DNA from: Acanthococcus lagerstroemiae | Lineage: Eukaryota > Arthropoda > Insecta > Hemiptera > Eriococcidae | Direction: 5' to 3' | NCBI GenBank assembly: GCA_031841125.1 | Contig: CM063107.1 | Span: forward strand, 10,588,467 to 10,652,466 | DNA: 64,000 bases | Part shown: positions 11,801-26,800 of the stretch, piece by piece | How the letters are laid out: each line of letters opens with the position of its first letter | How positions within the stretch are numbered: position 1 is the first letter of the stretch | Notes under the pieces: generated by a model | The model's database searches: none | Told to the model about the DNA's origin: nothing | The model's input: only the letters and a program-made list of their open reading frames with translations | Position numbers and translations under genes: made by a program

Positions 11801-14800
11801 GCTTTCCCCTTTTTCTTCAAGTTTTATTTATGCTTCGCATTATTATTGTATAGTATTCTCTTCTTTTTCATAAATTTGGCCTAACTAGTCGTAAGACTTC
11901 TCGATTTCCACCGCTGAAGAGTCTAGTGTATGAGCATAAACTTGGATAATCGAAGGTTTGGTTCCTTTATTTATTTCAATTTTCAATACTGCTATGTGCG
12001 TTCACTTATACACTTTATTTCTTTTACGCAGGGTACCCACTGCTTCTTGATATAGAAACCTACTCCCCCGTGCCCTATTGTTGACCCAAAATAATAGAAG
12101 AAATTACCATTTCTCCTTTTGTATAAATTTTCCCCTTTCCGTTTTGTTTCGGATATACTAATTATATCCCAATTTAGCCCCTCCAGCGCATTTTCCAATT
12201 TCAAGAATCTTCCCTCGTTCGCTAACCCCCCTAGTAATTAAAGAACAAAATTCTCATATTTTCTGTCTTTATTTTTGCTTTCCCCATTTCTTCTGTTTTG
12301 TGGTCTGAGTGACGGATCTTTGTGTGCTAACAGCCCCAAAGTGCCCACTTCCCTCGTTAGGACACTATTCCTTTGGTGTTATTTCTTCAATTATACACTT
12401 TTTTGGTGCCTACGGCTATACTGTACATCAAATCAGCAATCACTCCTTACGCCATGAAAGGAACATATTATCTCGTAGATTATAACTCTTTCCCACCTGA
12501 CAAAAAAGCAAAATAAATTGGAAGGAGAGGGGGCCCGTGGAAATTCCCCAGGCCCTCCTTTTCTCTCTACGGGGCTGCTGATCTTGCCTGGGTTGATTAA
12601 ATGCTTGAAAATGTCTCTAAGTGTACCTGATTATTTTGTATTATCCCCAGAAATTATTTTATAAATCGTGAAAGATTATTTACAGAATTCAAATACTTAC
12701 TACGGTCATCTGCCGTCTCTGGTGAGAACACTTTTTTGATGTCTGTAATAATAGCAAGATTTTTAATTATATTTTGGTATACAAAGAGTATTTTCTGAAT
12801 TCGGTTTTATGAAAGGAATGCTTCATGATGCATTGAATGTAACAGTAACAACTGAAGGATTTTCTTTCTAAAACTCGTGAAGCTCAGTCAGTTGATTGTA
12901 ACTAATTTTTTGGACTAAACCGTATTCTCAAAAGTAAAAACAAATTCTTTTCTCCAAGGGCTTACCTACATCTGTGGTTTTAATTGCATAACTTGGTAAC
13001 TATTTTAAATCGCTATTTGGACTTATTGAGTTTTGAGAGGGAGTCCATTAAGAATAAAATTTTATTGACGTACTCACCGTGCAATCTTTGGTCGTAAAAC
13101 ATGTTACCAAACCAGTGCATGTGAGGATATAGTTCCTTACAGGCGCTTATTCTGTTTGCAGTTTCTTCATCAGGGTTCGGGGTGACTAGAATATAAATGA
13201 ATAAGTACCGTTAATCATTATTTAGTAAAAGATACTCGCAGTTAAGACGGTTCCACAAGATCACGTATACCTACTACTCGAATTAACATTGAATACATCT
13301 ACCGTTGATAGTGCTATGGTGTGGTGGGATGTATGGCGATGCACGCATACCAAAGTAGCCCCTAAGACACCGCACCCCCAGCACCGGAAACTACCCTTTC
13401 GGGCATCGCATCGGTGCCGAGGGGCTAATAGTGCTATATTTTACTCATTAATTTAAGCATAGTAGTTGAGACTATAATGTTCACAACACGTTCAACTTGT
13501 AACTTTACGTATTGGATAATGCATGTACATGCTCGTGGACTTAATTCAATATGTGACGCGTATAATGTAGCTTTACATGTGGTGATTCGTTAGGTGCGAC
13601 CGCCGAATGTTGTATTAGATTTTACACTTGAATTACAACCGAGAATATAATTGAGAGCTACGAATACTACGACTAGAGACCCCCTTCCTCTGATAATACG
13701 GATCAGCAGGGGTCCGTCCGAGGTTCCCATTACAGTGTATAATAAGGACATTATCACTGACCCATATATAGCAATCTACTGGTGAAGGCGACTCATTTTT
13801 TTTTTTTTGTTTACCGGGGTATGGGAAAGAAATTTGTGAATAAATGTTCAGAAAAATGCTAAAACTAGTTTTCCTTTATTATCAAGGGTATCCTGTCCGC
13901 ATTTTCTTCTCAATATTGAATCTCTCATGTATTATAAGAGTACATATTTAGAGGCAAAGAAAGCCGCCATACTTGGAATCACATAAAATAATAGTTATTC
14001 GTAACACAGGTAAATTTTTAGTATTTCTCTCTTATCGTTGGAGTTCACTGAGTTGAAGCTTTGGACACATATTACATTTATTTGGATACCATATAAGTCA
14101 ACATTTTTAAAGTTATCAGTAGTAAATCCTTCCTTATTATACTCGGTTAATCTCATATATAATTCCTTGACTAAGTCCTCTTGAAACTTTCCCCTTTCTG
14201 TAAGTAGTTTATTTCATTATTGCCAAACTCTAACCCAACTTGTGATCCAATATTGCATTAGAATGGTAGAAAAAAAAAAGTTCACTATAGCTTAAAGAGC
14301 CAATTCTTCTATCTCTCTCAGTAAACTTGCAATACCTATGTATAAGGAATGTACTCTCTGATATGAGAATTTTTTTCATTAGATAGGTCATAATGTCACT
14401 CATCTTACTTCCAAGTTTCTCTGAAAAGTATGGGGTAAGAGAAAGTGGGATAGTTGTGTGTGTTGAGTAACTGTTACCAATGTGACACATGCTGATAGCC
14501 GTCGTACCTGTGTCACTGTTGCTGCTTTCACGGCTGCTTTCACTCGAGTCCGAATGTATGGGAGAGCTAGAGTGTGAATTCCATGAACTGCGGGCACTGT
14601 GAACATCTGACAAACTGCTGTTGCTGTCACCACTCATAGAATCACCCACATCCAATGGTCTGTCCAAGTCGATGCTTTCATAACTGTCGAAGCTGGATAG
14701 GCTGGCCATATTGCTGCTTTTAATGCTGTCGCTGGTGTCCCACTCCAATAATCTGTTACATTTGCTATAGTTTTCACTGCTATCGCTGCTCAAAGATGTG

Positions 14801-17800
14801 TTCAAATCCAAAGAGCTGATGTCACTTTCATTGCTATCTGAGTTTGATGAACTGCTGCTACTGTCGGCGGTTGAAGCCGTGTCCAAATCTAAAGACTTGT
14901 TGCTTTCACTGCTATATTCATCCCGAGAACTGCTGCTGCTACTGCTGCTATTATCAGCACTTAAAGTCCAGTTCAAATTCAGAAAACTAATGCTAGAGTC
15001 GGATGAACTGTTACTGCTACTGTTGTTTGAAGTTGTGTCCAAATCCGAAAAAGCGCTGTTACTCCGACTGTTATCCAAATCCGATGAACTACTACTGCTG
15101 TCTTCGTTTGAAGAGCGGACCAAATGTGAAGAACCAGTTTCACTACCATTGCTTTTACTGCCACTGCTTTCACTGCTCTCTGATCGAGGTGGTTGTACTA
15201 CAGTTTCAATAGATTCCATTATACTATCTAACGTGCTAACCTTAGTATTAGAACTAACATTCCTTTTCTGATCCTTATTTTCTACATATCAATAACCTTA
15301 TATCTAGTTGCCTAATTTATATTCTCCATTGCTTCATTACTTCATTTACCACATGTGCCATCATCTCTACAACATTATAACAATAGTCTATTATAGGAGT
15401 AGGAAGAAGATCACCTAACATTTAATCAGCTAGTGACTGAGCTAAGTCCAATGGTGCACATGCATAAAACACTCTTTAGAGGATAAGTACAGATCACCAA
15501 TTGATAAATTCGAGCTAGAAGTAGGAGAAAGTAGAGTCCTGATACAAAAAGTTAGCTTATGAAACCACTGGTAATCTTTTTATTGGGATTTAAAAAAAAA
15601 AAGAAGTGAAGGTGATAATAAGATTTTAGCTGTAAGGTAATTGCTTGAAAACAATTTCAGCAATGTAAGTAAAGTTATTTTCACATAAAAGTATGTAATT
15701 TTGGCAATATTTTGACATATTTACAAAACAATGTTGTGAACGCTAAACTGAGTGAGGGAGGATTGCTATCAAAAAGTGCGAGTTACTCAAGTTGTATGTA
15801 CCTTTAATTTTATTATCAATAAGGTTATGTCGTCGAATGTAGGGAAGCAGATGTATGGGTAATGGATGGTGGAAGAGATGGGACGATCTTTAAAAGAATA
15901 TTCCGATAATTCTGCAATGAGGTTAAATGAGTTCTGTTGAAAGTTTTCTCAATTCTTTACAAAAACTTCATTGGGATAGTAAGAAGGGAGGTTTTCTAAT
16001 TCTTTCTAGGAGATAGGAGGTTGGAAGTGCTATGAGAAAATAATATTGTGACCTGGAATCATGAAATGTGCCTCTTGTGCGAAAACAGGTTTTCGAGATA
16101 AACGAGAGTAAAGATGGGATGGTGGTAGTGGTGCGCACAGATGTACATAGCATGTATATCTGTGGTGGTGCATGTACGTGTTGCTATGTCAACCGCGTTT
16201 CGAATTCTTGTTCTCTCTAATTCCCATCACAGGCCCATTTCACACAATGCCGTGTAAATCGATGTTTTTAAATTTTTGACGTAATTTTTAAATGCAATTT
16301 CGTGGAAATACTGATGAAGACAGGATGCTGCGCTTTATTTCATTTGAAAGAATTTGATTTTTTTTCTATAAGAAAATTATTGTCAGAAAAAAGAAAAACG
16401 ATTTTTGACACCAGAAGCACATTTCATGATTCCAGGTCAGTATGGTCAAATGGGAGGCATCCAAAATTTTTTGGGGGAGTTGGTAGGGTGACAGGGCTTA
16501 TTCCTATTAATTTAACTAACTGGTGTGATTCCGGAACTTTTGGTACAATTTGGGCTGCTAAGTTTCTAAATTCTACCATTTGAAAGCTTTTGCACAAACT
16601 TCAATAGTGCCTACACTTTTTGAGTCAAAAATTTCGTTTTCATGCAACAAGATGTTGTGCAGAAGTCCAAGGTACATGCTATCAGAAAAAAAGAAAAAAA
16701 AATTTATTCACAAACTGCTCGAATTGAAAAAAAAAAAAGAAGTGAGACGTAGTACGATTTGGGCAAACTTTCCCTATGCAGATAAAAAAGATATACGGGT
16801 TTCATTTGAAATTCGAATGTTAGCGGCATGTTCAAGTCTATACTCTATCTTTCAAAGAGAGGGAGAAATTATGACCCTCAATAAACTTGACCTCGCCTTC
16901 AAAATATTCTACTTGATCACATCCCTATTGACCATTTTCACATTTAAATTCCGCAAGATTCCGCAGCGTCTCAAAATTTCTGCAAAATGAGACACTTTTT
17001 TCTCGCTACTGAAACGGAAAATAAATTCCGCAACTTCAGTCGCGAAGAAACTGAATCCGTTTCCGCAATCCTGTACGGTATTCCTACCACGCAACGTTCA
17101 GCTGCGGAATTCTATTCCTCTACTGACGCAGAAAAAATCATATTTCCGCATTGTTCCGCCTCGAACAAAATCTATTTCCGCATAGTTCTGCTTCGAACAA
17201 AATCTATTTTCCGCAGCGTTCCACTACGTTTCATCAATTATATTCTGCCACATAATTATTTCTCTGGAGCGTCTCGGAGCGGACTATATTGGAAGCAGAA
17301 CTGCGCAGAAAATTTTATTCAGCAGCGTTCAGGAGCGACTATTATTTCACTGCTGTACAAAGCAGAATATTCTTCAATGCATACTACGGCGACTTTCATT
17401 AATTTCTGATGCTAGTATGAAAGAAAACAATTTTTATTTGAAAATAAACGAACAATTTATGCAAGTTTTTCAGATAAATTTCGCGTCGCATTCGCGTGCT
17501 GGGTGGCTGCATTTCTGGAATCTGAAAATTAAATTTTCAGCATGAGAGCAGATTATTGAAAAGTGAAATGTATACAGAATGAGTGGCAAGAAGTGACCTT
17601 TGTAGAAAAAAGTGACTAAATGGACGCCCTGCTAACCTCATATAATACGGCCAAGACGTCAGGAAAAAATATTAGCGTCTGTTGAAACAAAATAGGTCTG
17701 TTTGGGCAGCATACAGAAACTACCAAAATTGACAAAATGTACAGAAAGTGCGTTTGGGCAACTTTTCTGCACTTTCTGTAACTGCAGAGAGAATGTTCAA

Positions 17801-20800
17801 GCACTGACTTTCTGGAGTTTCTGTAAGTTTCTGTAACTTTTTTGTGAACAGTTGGAACGGAAAAAAACTTTGGTTATTCCTTATAAAAAATTTGCTAACA
17901 ATTAAATAATTTCATAAGAGAACGTTGAAGGTGATTTGCAATTGTTCAATTTTATTTTATGTGGAGATTTATCAATGAAATCCTTATAAAAAATTTGATA
18001 ACAATTAAATAATTTCAAGAGAGAACGTTGAAGGTGATTTGCAATTGTTCAATTTTATTTTATGTGGAGATTTATACATGAAAATAAACGTTGATCGGAA
18101 ATTTCAACAGAAAGTGCAGAAAAAGTGTTTGAGCATACGCTAAAACAATTACACAACAGCACTACAGAAACTTACAGAAACGAACAGAGACGTTTGTACA
18201 GAACTTACAGAAAAAATCATCAAGATTAATTTCTGTACGCTGCCTGAACAGACCTAATAATCACCATATTGATTCCCTCTATGAAAATGTACACGCAGCC
18301 AAAGAAATACTCTGAACCAGGAACTTTAAGATCAGATTGATTTTCACAATGTCGAATTTGGAATTCACCCTTTCTAACGCTACTGTACGGGAAATTTCAC
18401 ATGAAGGGAAAAACACCCGCCCACTGACTTCAGAAACCGCAATGAGTTCAACAAAATCCTATCAACAACAAACTATTCGCGCTACCAATGATAAATACTA
18501 GAGGTTCGTTCATTCAGCCACCGACTTCATTTATATCAGTTTCACATTATTTGATTCGCGACGTTAGAGTTCTGATATTTTCGGATTTATTTCGTTTCCA
18601 AAAAGAAATATGAACACAAAGTCTGCGATAGCAATCGTCCATGAACTAGTCAATTGTACCATGTACCACATTTCAGAACTTGAGACTGGCTTCAGTTTTT
18701 TTGTTAATCAAAACCGATGCCGAAATGAGAATCTAATTTGAATTTGACAAAACGGTACGCTGCATCTTGCAATAGCGACCTCTCATTTCTGAATACCGGT
18801 GAATACGTTCATACGTTCAGAATGAACGTATTCAACGGTACTGTACATTGATTAAATGCGGATACGTTAAGGAAATTTGTTGCGTGACATTCGTTAGTGC
18901 ACGCTCGTCATACGAGTGCAATTTTGCCAAAATAGTCGTCAAGCAGAAAGTTCCTGCACCATGCTCGAGCCTTTGAACGTGCATATTGAAACATGAATAC
19001 TGTACTTACGAGTGAACTGACGACTTGGATCGCTGAATAGTGGACAATGGGCACGTTGGAACTGCGATTACATTCGTCATAAATCTGTGTTCATGCAAAT
19101 ACACAAATGTCAGTGCAATATGAAACCGATGTCAGATCTACCAGCTACTGGTAATGTAAATACTTACCAAGTTCATCAAATAAATTGATCACTTGTTCCT
19201 CTCTTCATTAGCGAATAACCGATATTAGGAAACGACCTTGTGAAAAAATCTTCCCATGAACGACAGTAATTGCAACAATTTTAACGCTTTAATTTCATAA
19301 GTTTAATTGCACGAAACTTTCGTTTATCGTTATTTCGAAACTGACAGCGGGACAGCGGCCGACACATCACACGACGACTTAGCCTTCGGCGACGCTAAGT
19401 GACCGGCAGCTACGCAGCCTGCAGTATTGGAAAATAGTAAAGAAAGAAAGGCATATAACGTCCCTATGTTAAGGGCCTTTCTCTAAGTTCAAAAAATTTC
19501 TGTTCGATCTGGTCACACCGGGTTTGACATACACTTTCAATTCCGACATTAATTTTTGTCAACATTTTCGATTTTCATAATGGCTTATTGTATCGGTCTT
19601 GGATGACTTTTTCCGTTCAGTTATCGAATATTTGATAATTTGACAACACCTCACTGCCATAAGTAAAATAAAGTGAATTGCGAACGGTCGTTTGACAGTT
19701 ATTTCGTTCCAATTTATACGCATTCAAATTATCAAATGGGTTACGGGTGCTCGAGTTAGTGAAAATAGGTATTTATACTCAGGTTTTCAAATTTTTAATG
19801 TCCACTCTTGACAGCAGGGTGCCTCGGACAAATATATCTACTTTTAGGGACGGACTAGGGGGAAGAGGACACAGATGGAAAATTACATGAAATGCTAGGA
19901 AAATTTTTTGCTATACTGTTACCTACTATTTTTTCTGTCTGTCATCAACTTATGGGGCTGCGGAATTCTCCCCCCTATAACTGCATTATTCATACGGGGA
20001 CTACATAGGGAAACCAAATCATCGCGCACTGCGCTACATTTACATTCGTACATGAAAGGTGAAACTGGTGAAACGTGGTCTGTCAAAAAATCGATTTTCC
20101 ATTATTTTTGTGGTTTTGGGTAGTTTAATATAATATCTCCTCTTTCGCAACTTCAAGGCAACCACAATGAAACTGTTCATCGGGATATTCGTCGTATTAT
20201 TGGAAAGGCTCCGAAAATGCAGGGATGTACTGTTTTTCCTAGAGCCAACTTACGCGAATTACCTATACGTGGTCAATCATTTCGAGCGCTGCGTCAATAA
20301 TAAAGAACGTGTACACAGAACAACGTCATTATAATGATCAGAGACCATAAAAATGATCCGAGCGTCAATAGAAATTCAAAACGATTTGAATTTTTTGAGA
20401 CACAAGAAAAAAATTTGTTCTACAGATATGTTTTCTTGGTGACAATGAGGATGGAAGGGAGGTTTAGGGAGGTTTAAAGGGAGGATTATTACTACAGATC
20501 CTTTATTGTTTATTATTGAATTTTGCGGTACCTTTAGCCTATATTAAGAAAAATTCTGTGCAGCAGATTGGATACACAGTCACAATGGAGCACTTCCAAT
20601 ATTGAAGTCCGCATCAGCCACTGCTTTGTATTTGCAGCTTCTAAACGCTACTGGCCAAAAAATTCTGGATCAGCAGCAGTTATTAGGATCGCAGTAGAAC
20701 GTGTCGACTTTCATATTTCGCACTAATCGTTACTGCCGCGGAATGTGGAATAGTCGCGGTAGAACGCCTCAACTTTTATTCTGCGTCAGTCACTTCTGAT

Positions 20801-23800
20801 GCGGAACAAATAAAGTCGCCGCAGAACATTTTATTCTGCGTCAGCCACTATTGATGCGGAACAGATAAAGTCGCGGCAGAACAGAAATTCCACAATGTCC
20901 GCTACTGAGGCACGTTCATTATTCGCAGCTGAACGCCTCAATATTTAAATTACGCATCAGTTGCGGCTTCATTTTAAGCTGCTGAATGCAGCGTAATTGT
21001 AAAATCCGCGCCCGCCGCGGGTTAGATAATCGCAGCGTAACGCAACGTAATGGACAGGAATTCTGGAGACGCTGCAGATACTGCAGCGGAAAAATCAGAA
21101 AAATCGCTACGTTCTGCTCCCGAATTCTGCATCTGCCTCGAATTTTTTGCGGAAATTTGAAATTTCCGCAACTGAGTAAGCGAAATTTCAGTAGATTTGG
21201 TCAATAGGGATATTGATTCGTCCACAAGTTCAAAAAACAAGAAAAGGGATTATATTTTGCCTCTTACCACTCATACGAATATTTAAACACGTCCTCTACC
21301 ACCATTCCAGAATATATATAACGGTTTCATTTCCCAGTTTATAGATGGTCACAAGTGAAATGGTTACCACCACATAAGCAACGTCTTCTGCACAGTGTTT
21401 TAATGAAAAAAAAATTGGTGATCGCACGTGGCAAATCACCACAGATCACATACAGAGCCACACGCGTATTATACAAATGAGTTTAATTACTGTGTAATAT
21501 GAGGAATCCGCAACAATACAGGCAACTGTATGGATTTACCTAAGTAGTTGCTAAATTTATATACTCGACAAGAAAAGTGCTCATCACAGGTAATAGGTAA
21601 GCATGATATAATATCCTATCTTTCTCACACAAATTTTTCTTTCTTCCCTATGTTGTATTCAGTATAAATATATACTTTGTATCTAGTAGTGATGTGAGAC
21701 AGTTTTGAATAAAATTTTTTGTACAAATTAATGTAAAAGATTTTAATGAGTGATAATGGACCTCAACAATGGTTATGAAAGTTTGGAGTTATATCGATAC
21801 AAAAGTTATAATATTTACTTTGATAAACCAGATTGTTAGTTTAAATTAAATGCGTCCATGTTAAAAGCATGTAAGTTAGAATTTTTCATAACCGCAATTT
21901 AAAGTGCAGAGTAGAGTACGCACTCGGAAAGAGGCTCTATCGGGGATTTCACTATGCAACTATGTAATTCCTTCGACTCGCTACCGATATTGATAATTAC
22001 CTACCCCGACTTCTCCTCATTAGTTTACAGCAGTCCTTCCAAAAAAAATTCATTTTACGCCCTTGTGGATGGACTTTTCTTGTTTTCCTGCAAGGTTTTC
22101 GCATATAATGACTTGCTCTGGTGTCCTAGTTTCCTTCTTTTTTTTTAATGTATAAAAACGTCAAATGGAAGTCAAATCCAAACTTAAAAGATCAAAAATT
22201 GAATGCAACAAATGGTTACTTATGAATATAATGTCAAAATAAAGTCAAATTCAAAGGGAAAAGATACAAAAAACTGAATGCAAAAAAAAAAGAAGTCGGT
22301 AAAATGTAAATACGAAAACGTCAAACATTCATTGTTGCCCAACCTTGTCCACTCTGGCTCACTGTAATCCAAATAAAATAGCCAGCGGGCGGGGTGAACG
22401 GGAGAAGACAGTGTAGCCACTTGACTACAACTTAACATCATAAAATCCAAATGAGCGGGAAAAATGTTACGCCCTTTCAATATGGATGCATTCAGTTATG
22501 AACCAAAAAACGTGGTAGTCTCTCTTCCGCAGTAATGTGAGTCAAATGTACGTATTAATTTCTTGAAAGGTAGTCATTTTTAGTATTTTCACACAATTTT
22601 CTCGAGTGGCAAGCGAAATTGCAGGAATTCTGCGACTTCATAGTAACAAAGTTTGGAATAACATTTTCCCCGACATGTCCAAAGAGGCAGCCTTAGTCTC
22701 TACCGATAGAAGCTCAGTGCACCAATTCCCACATAAAAGCTGTTCCAGTGTTACAATATCCTGCTGTTTTATTTCACAGAATTTGTTGCTAATTCCACAT
22801 ATTCGGCAATGACACCGATTTGGTGTTACACATACACATAACACACTGAACCAGGTGTGACCACATACACAAGCATTACAGTGTATGTAAAAGTGTGCCC
22901 TCAGGTCTTCAACACGGTACTTCAAAAGATGGATTCCAGGGCCTCAGGTGTGGTGTCGCCACGCTCAATTTGGCATGCGTGTATCACCATAGACCTTCAC
23001 AAGAAAGAACTTGACAACTGTTCCCAGCCGGGGGAAAGCCCCAAAATACCTTGAACCAGACCCGTGCATTCACACAAAATATAATTCTAAAAATGTTGTG
23101 AGCTCGGGTCTCTACAACTAAGTTCTATGTATTATTTGTTCACTTACCGACATTATAAAACAGTGTACAAAATCGGAAGCTTATGGTGAGCCAGTAAGAG
23201 TAATAGGTAATAAATAGAACCGACATTGCTTGCTCCTTAGTTGGCTGGACACCGAATCCTGCATCAAAATTACATTGTATTAATTTTATATTGATACGGC
23301 AATACATTTCTACATAATCTCGACACTTAAATAGCAATTTTATTTTTTTAGGATTCCAGTTTATTGAGCACATGCTAGAAAAATAGCTAAATGCTCGTCT
23401 TATAATTTGAAAATTCTCTCAGAGCAAGTATAAAGCAATAATTCCTGAGAAAGGCTTGAAAAAATTGAGCATTTGAGGAGGTTCATCGTAAAACGCTGCA
23501 AATCACTTTTTGTTATTTTGAGAAAAATGTAAAAAACAGTAGAAATGACTTACTGTGTTCTGCAGTAGAATGCGTTTTGAATAGGATATTAATGGCATTA
23601 GAATTACCGTTTGCGGCAAAAGGAGTAGACGTACCTGTTCGCCATTAAAATACTATCAAAATCAATGTGTAACTCAATTTTGACAAAAAGTGATTTGTTG
23701 TGTTTGGCGGTGAACCTCCTCATTTACTTCTCAACTTTGAGTAAAATCAGAATAAAATTGTAGAAAAACAAAACAAAAAACTTAAGCATTTGCTTAGCTC

Positions 23801-26800
23801 AGCGAATTCTTACCAATTATAAATGTTTGAGTAGTATATCATTCCTAAATGGTTAGATTTTATTATGAAAAGCCTTTGAAAGAATTTTGGTGTCGCCCTT
23901 GAAACATAATATAGTCGATGAGTACCACGTTCGTTTTAAATGTGTTGTCTAAAATTCCAAATTTTATAAAGTATCAAATTTTAAGGGAACTTTTTCTCAC
24001 TCTCCCATATGTGTATAATCTTATTAGTGTGGCAAGAACATAAAAAATGACTTAGAATAGAGATATTCAAAATCAGATTCACTTTTTCGGCACAACGTCA
24101 CACGGTATCATAGTCGATTTTGATGTAGAATCCTATTTTTTTAAAATCGAATTACCATGTAAACATTGGTATTTGAATAGATTCTTCATCGGAGTCTATG
24201 CAAAATTCAATTCAGAAGTCGATGTCGATATAGTAACTTAAATTATGTATCGAATTCAATGTCGAATTCGATCACAATGAAGTGTCGAAAAAATGACGAC
24301 TTTTACACGTCGACATTTGTTTGAAAAGTAAGCCAATGCGTTTACTTGACACGCGCTGCTGAAAATTTGTAAAACTAGGTACATTTTAATAAATAAATGT
24401 ATTAACTTCCGTACTTGGAGCGTTGAACAGAGCATAGTGAAATTTGAATTCTTCGAAATCTGATTTCTCGCCAAAGTATTGTTGAGCTTTGGAAGCATAA
24501 TCTGAAATGAAAGTTTAAATTTGTTTATAATTGAGTGAGTAATAATTGGTCGTTTATAAACTGAGTAGATTTCTTTCGGTCCTAATACGTAATCGGTGTA
24601 GTATTTTATGCTTCTGCTTAAAACAATGATAATTTAGAAACATATTTTCATTGGTACTTTTACTAGACTTACTGTTAGCTTCAGTCTCCATTTTTGCCAT
24701 TAGCTCTTCGTTCTCTACTATAGAGTTGAGATACTCGTCAAAGGTATTACACATTGCCATGTACGATCCTGAGCATCAAAGTGGGAACATGTTATTTGTA
24801 CTGATACCATTATGAGTAGAAATCAGTGGGCTCTTATACATATTTGAACTGGGAAGGTAATCTCCACTCCCTTTCGCCCAGATCTTTCGTTTGGCCAGTG
24901 ATGCTAATGACTGATACTTCAGAGTTTTTTAAATTACATCAACTTGTGCCTGAACTTAGCAGTTGTGGAAAATACTTTTGATAAGAGGAGGGGGTTGAGA
25001 AAAATTGAAAGAACTTAATAGTTGTGAAAGATAAAATAAATTAAAAGGTAAAGAATGAACTTGTAGATACATTCACATTTAGACTCCTAAATTTTGGTGG
25101 GTATCATCTTCTCCCAGTTTCTGCAATTCTAATACAACAAATGCTCTACATATAACTGCCTTGAAGTTTAACGAAACGTCCAATCATGAGGGATTTTCTA
25201 AAAGGACATAATAGCTCAGGAATACCAAAAAATGATCACCTAGTTCTATTGACCAATCTCAAAAGTAAATAGAATAACGAGGAAACCCATTCTCATGTTT
25301 GAAACAGAAAATTGTGTATTTTTAGGTAAAGCTATCTATTACAAGAAAAATTCTCAAATTGCATAGATGGATGGCATTTCGGATAAAAGTATGTATTTTT
25401 CAAGACGAACTATTGTAAATTGATTCTTCATGTTCATTTTAAATGTGTTGTCCAAATTTTATAAAGTATTTTGAGGGAAATTTTTCTTACCCTCCCATAT
25501 GTGTATCACCTTGTTAGTGTGGCAGGAACATAAAAAATGAATTAAAATCGAGAATCAAATTCAATTCAGAATTGTAGGATTGCCTTTAAAAATAAGTAAT
25601 TTTTAGTAAAGCAAAATTTCTATGAAATTCAGTTTTTGAGTCTCCAATTTCAAAAGTCTATTTAATTTGAAACTGAGTAACAAATTTTTAAAATGTTTTA
25701 TTACATATATTTTTTCTTCAGAATTCATTCTTTTCAGTGGGGGCGATCAAAATTCAAGATTTTTAAGGTAAGTATAGATTAATATTATCCGAAAGTACGG
25801 TAACTTGGGACATGGGTACAACTTGGGACAGATGGAACATTTTTTGTGTAAGCCGCGGTAACACTGGTTGCGTACCCGCTAGCGCTCTATACGTGTAGAA
25901 AGCAATCACTTTTTTTCTCAGAGCGCTAGCGGGTATGCAACCAGTGTTACCGCGGTTTACACAAAAAATGTAACATCTGTCCCAAGTTTCACCCCTGTCC
26001 CAAGTTACCGTACTTTACTGTAATTAGGAAACCTGGAACGAATGCGGGATAGTTTCTCATACTAAGCAAGAAATCTAAAGGGGGAGGGGATTTTAAAGTA
26101 AAAACCATCCACTTAGACGTGAATTACTAAAAATTATCAGTTATCGATTCTTCGAATATTTGACGTGTATGTACTCCATAATCAGTAAGTAATTGAGTAA
26201 AAAGTTGCTTTGTTAATACGTACTAAAGCTTTTTACAGCTCCTTGCGCCTCTGAAAAAATATAAAACAAAATTAACCAACATGGTTTTCTAAACCAGTTT
26301 ATCTTAATAACTACTGTCACTGCACTTGTTTTAGAAAAAGCGATCTATTTCATGAAAAGTTTTGGTACGTTCTGAAAAACAGAAATAAATACCAGTAAGT
26401 GTGTTTCGTTGTTTTGAATCCCGTCAATATTTTAAAGTAAATTGCGAACTTCTAGTACAAAGCTGTAATTAGTTTCAATTACTGCCGATAAGACTGACCT
26501 TACAAAAAGTTAGCACTGCCCCGACTTTATGAAAAATTTCATCATTTTGTATGGAATTTCCCCCTAAAATTTACTAAAAACCAAAGATGCTTTAATAAAA
26601 ATATGCATAAAAATAATTTCCGCAACCTTAGTATTTTATAATCATCTCTGTTGTAGGAGGAGAATTATGCTTCTAAAGGCGAGTAGAGTTCGAGTTCCCA
26701 CAAAGTTCGGTGCATATTTCTGGAGGACGTAATACTATTTCTCCGCTAATTAGATTTCATTGGGTCTGTATTAGAAAACTTTGAGAATTAATTTTCGAAA

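Noticed and set aside
14798..15271. 157-codon Leu/Ser-rich frame on the plus strand
   Set aside because: It is the complement of the serine repeats; the Leu runs come from reading AGC/AGT repeats backwards.
18797..18832. Short palindrome GAATACGTTCAT / ATGAACGTATTC
   Set aside because: Only 12-bp arms; too little to call an element or a regulatory site.
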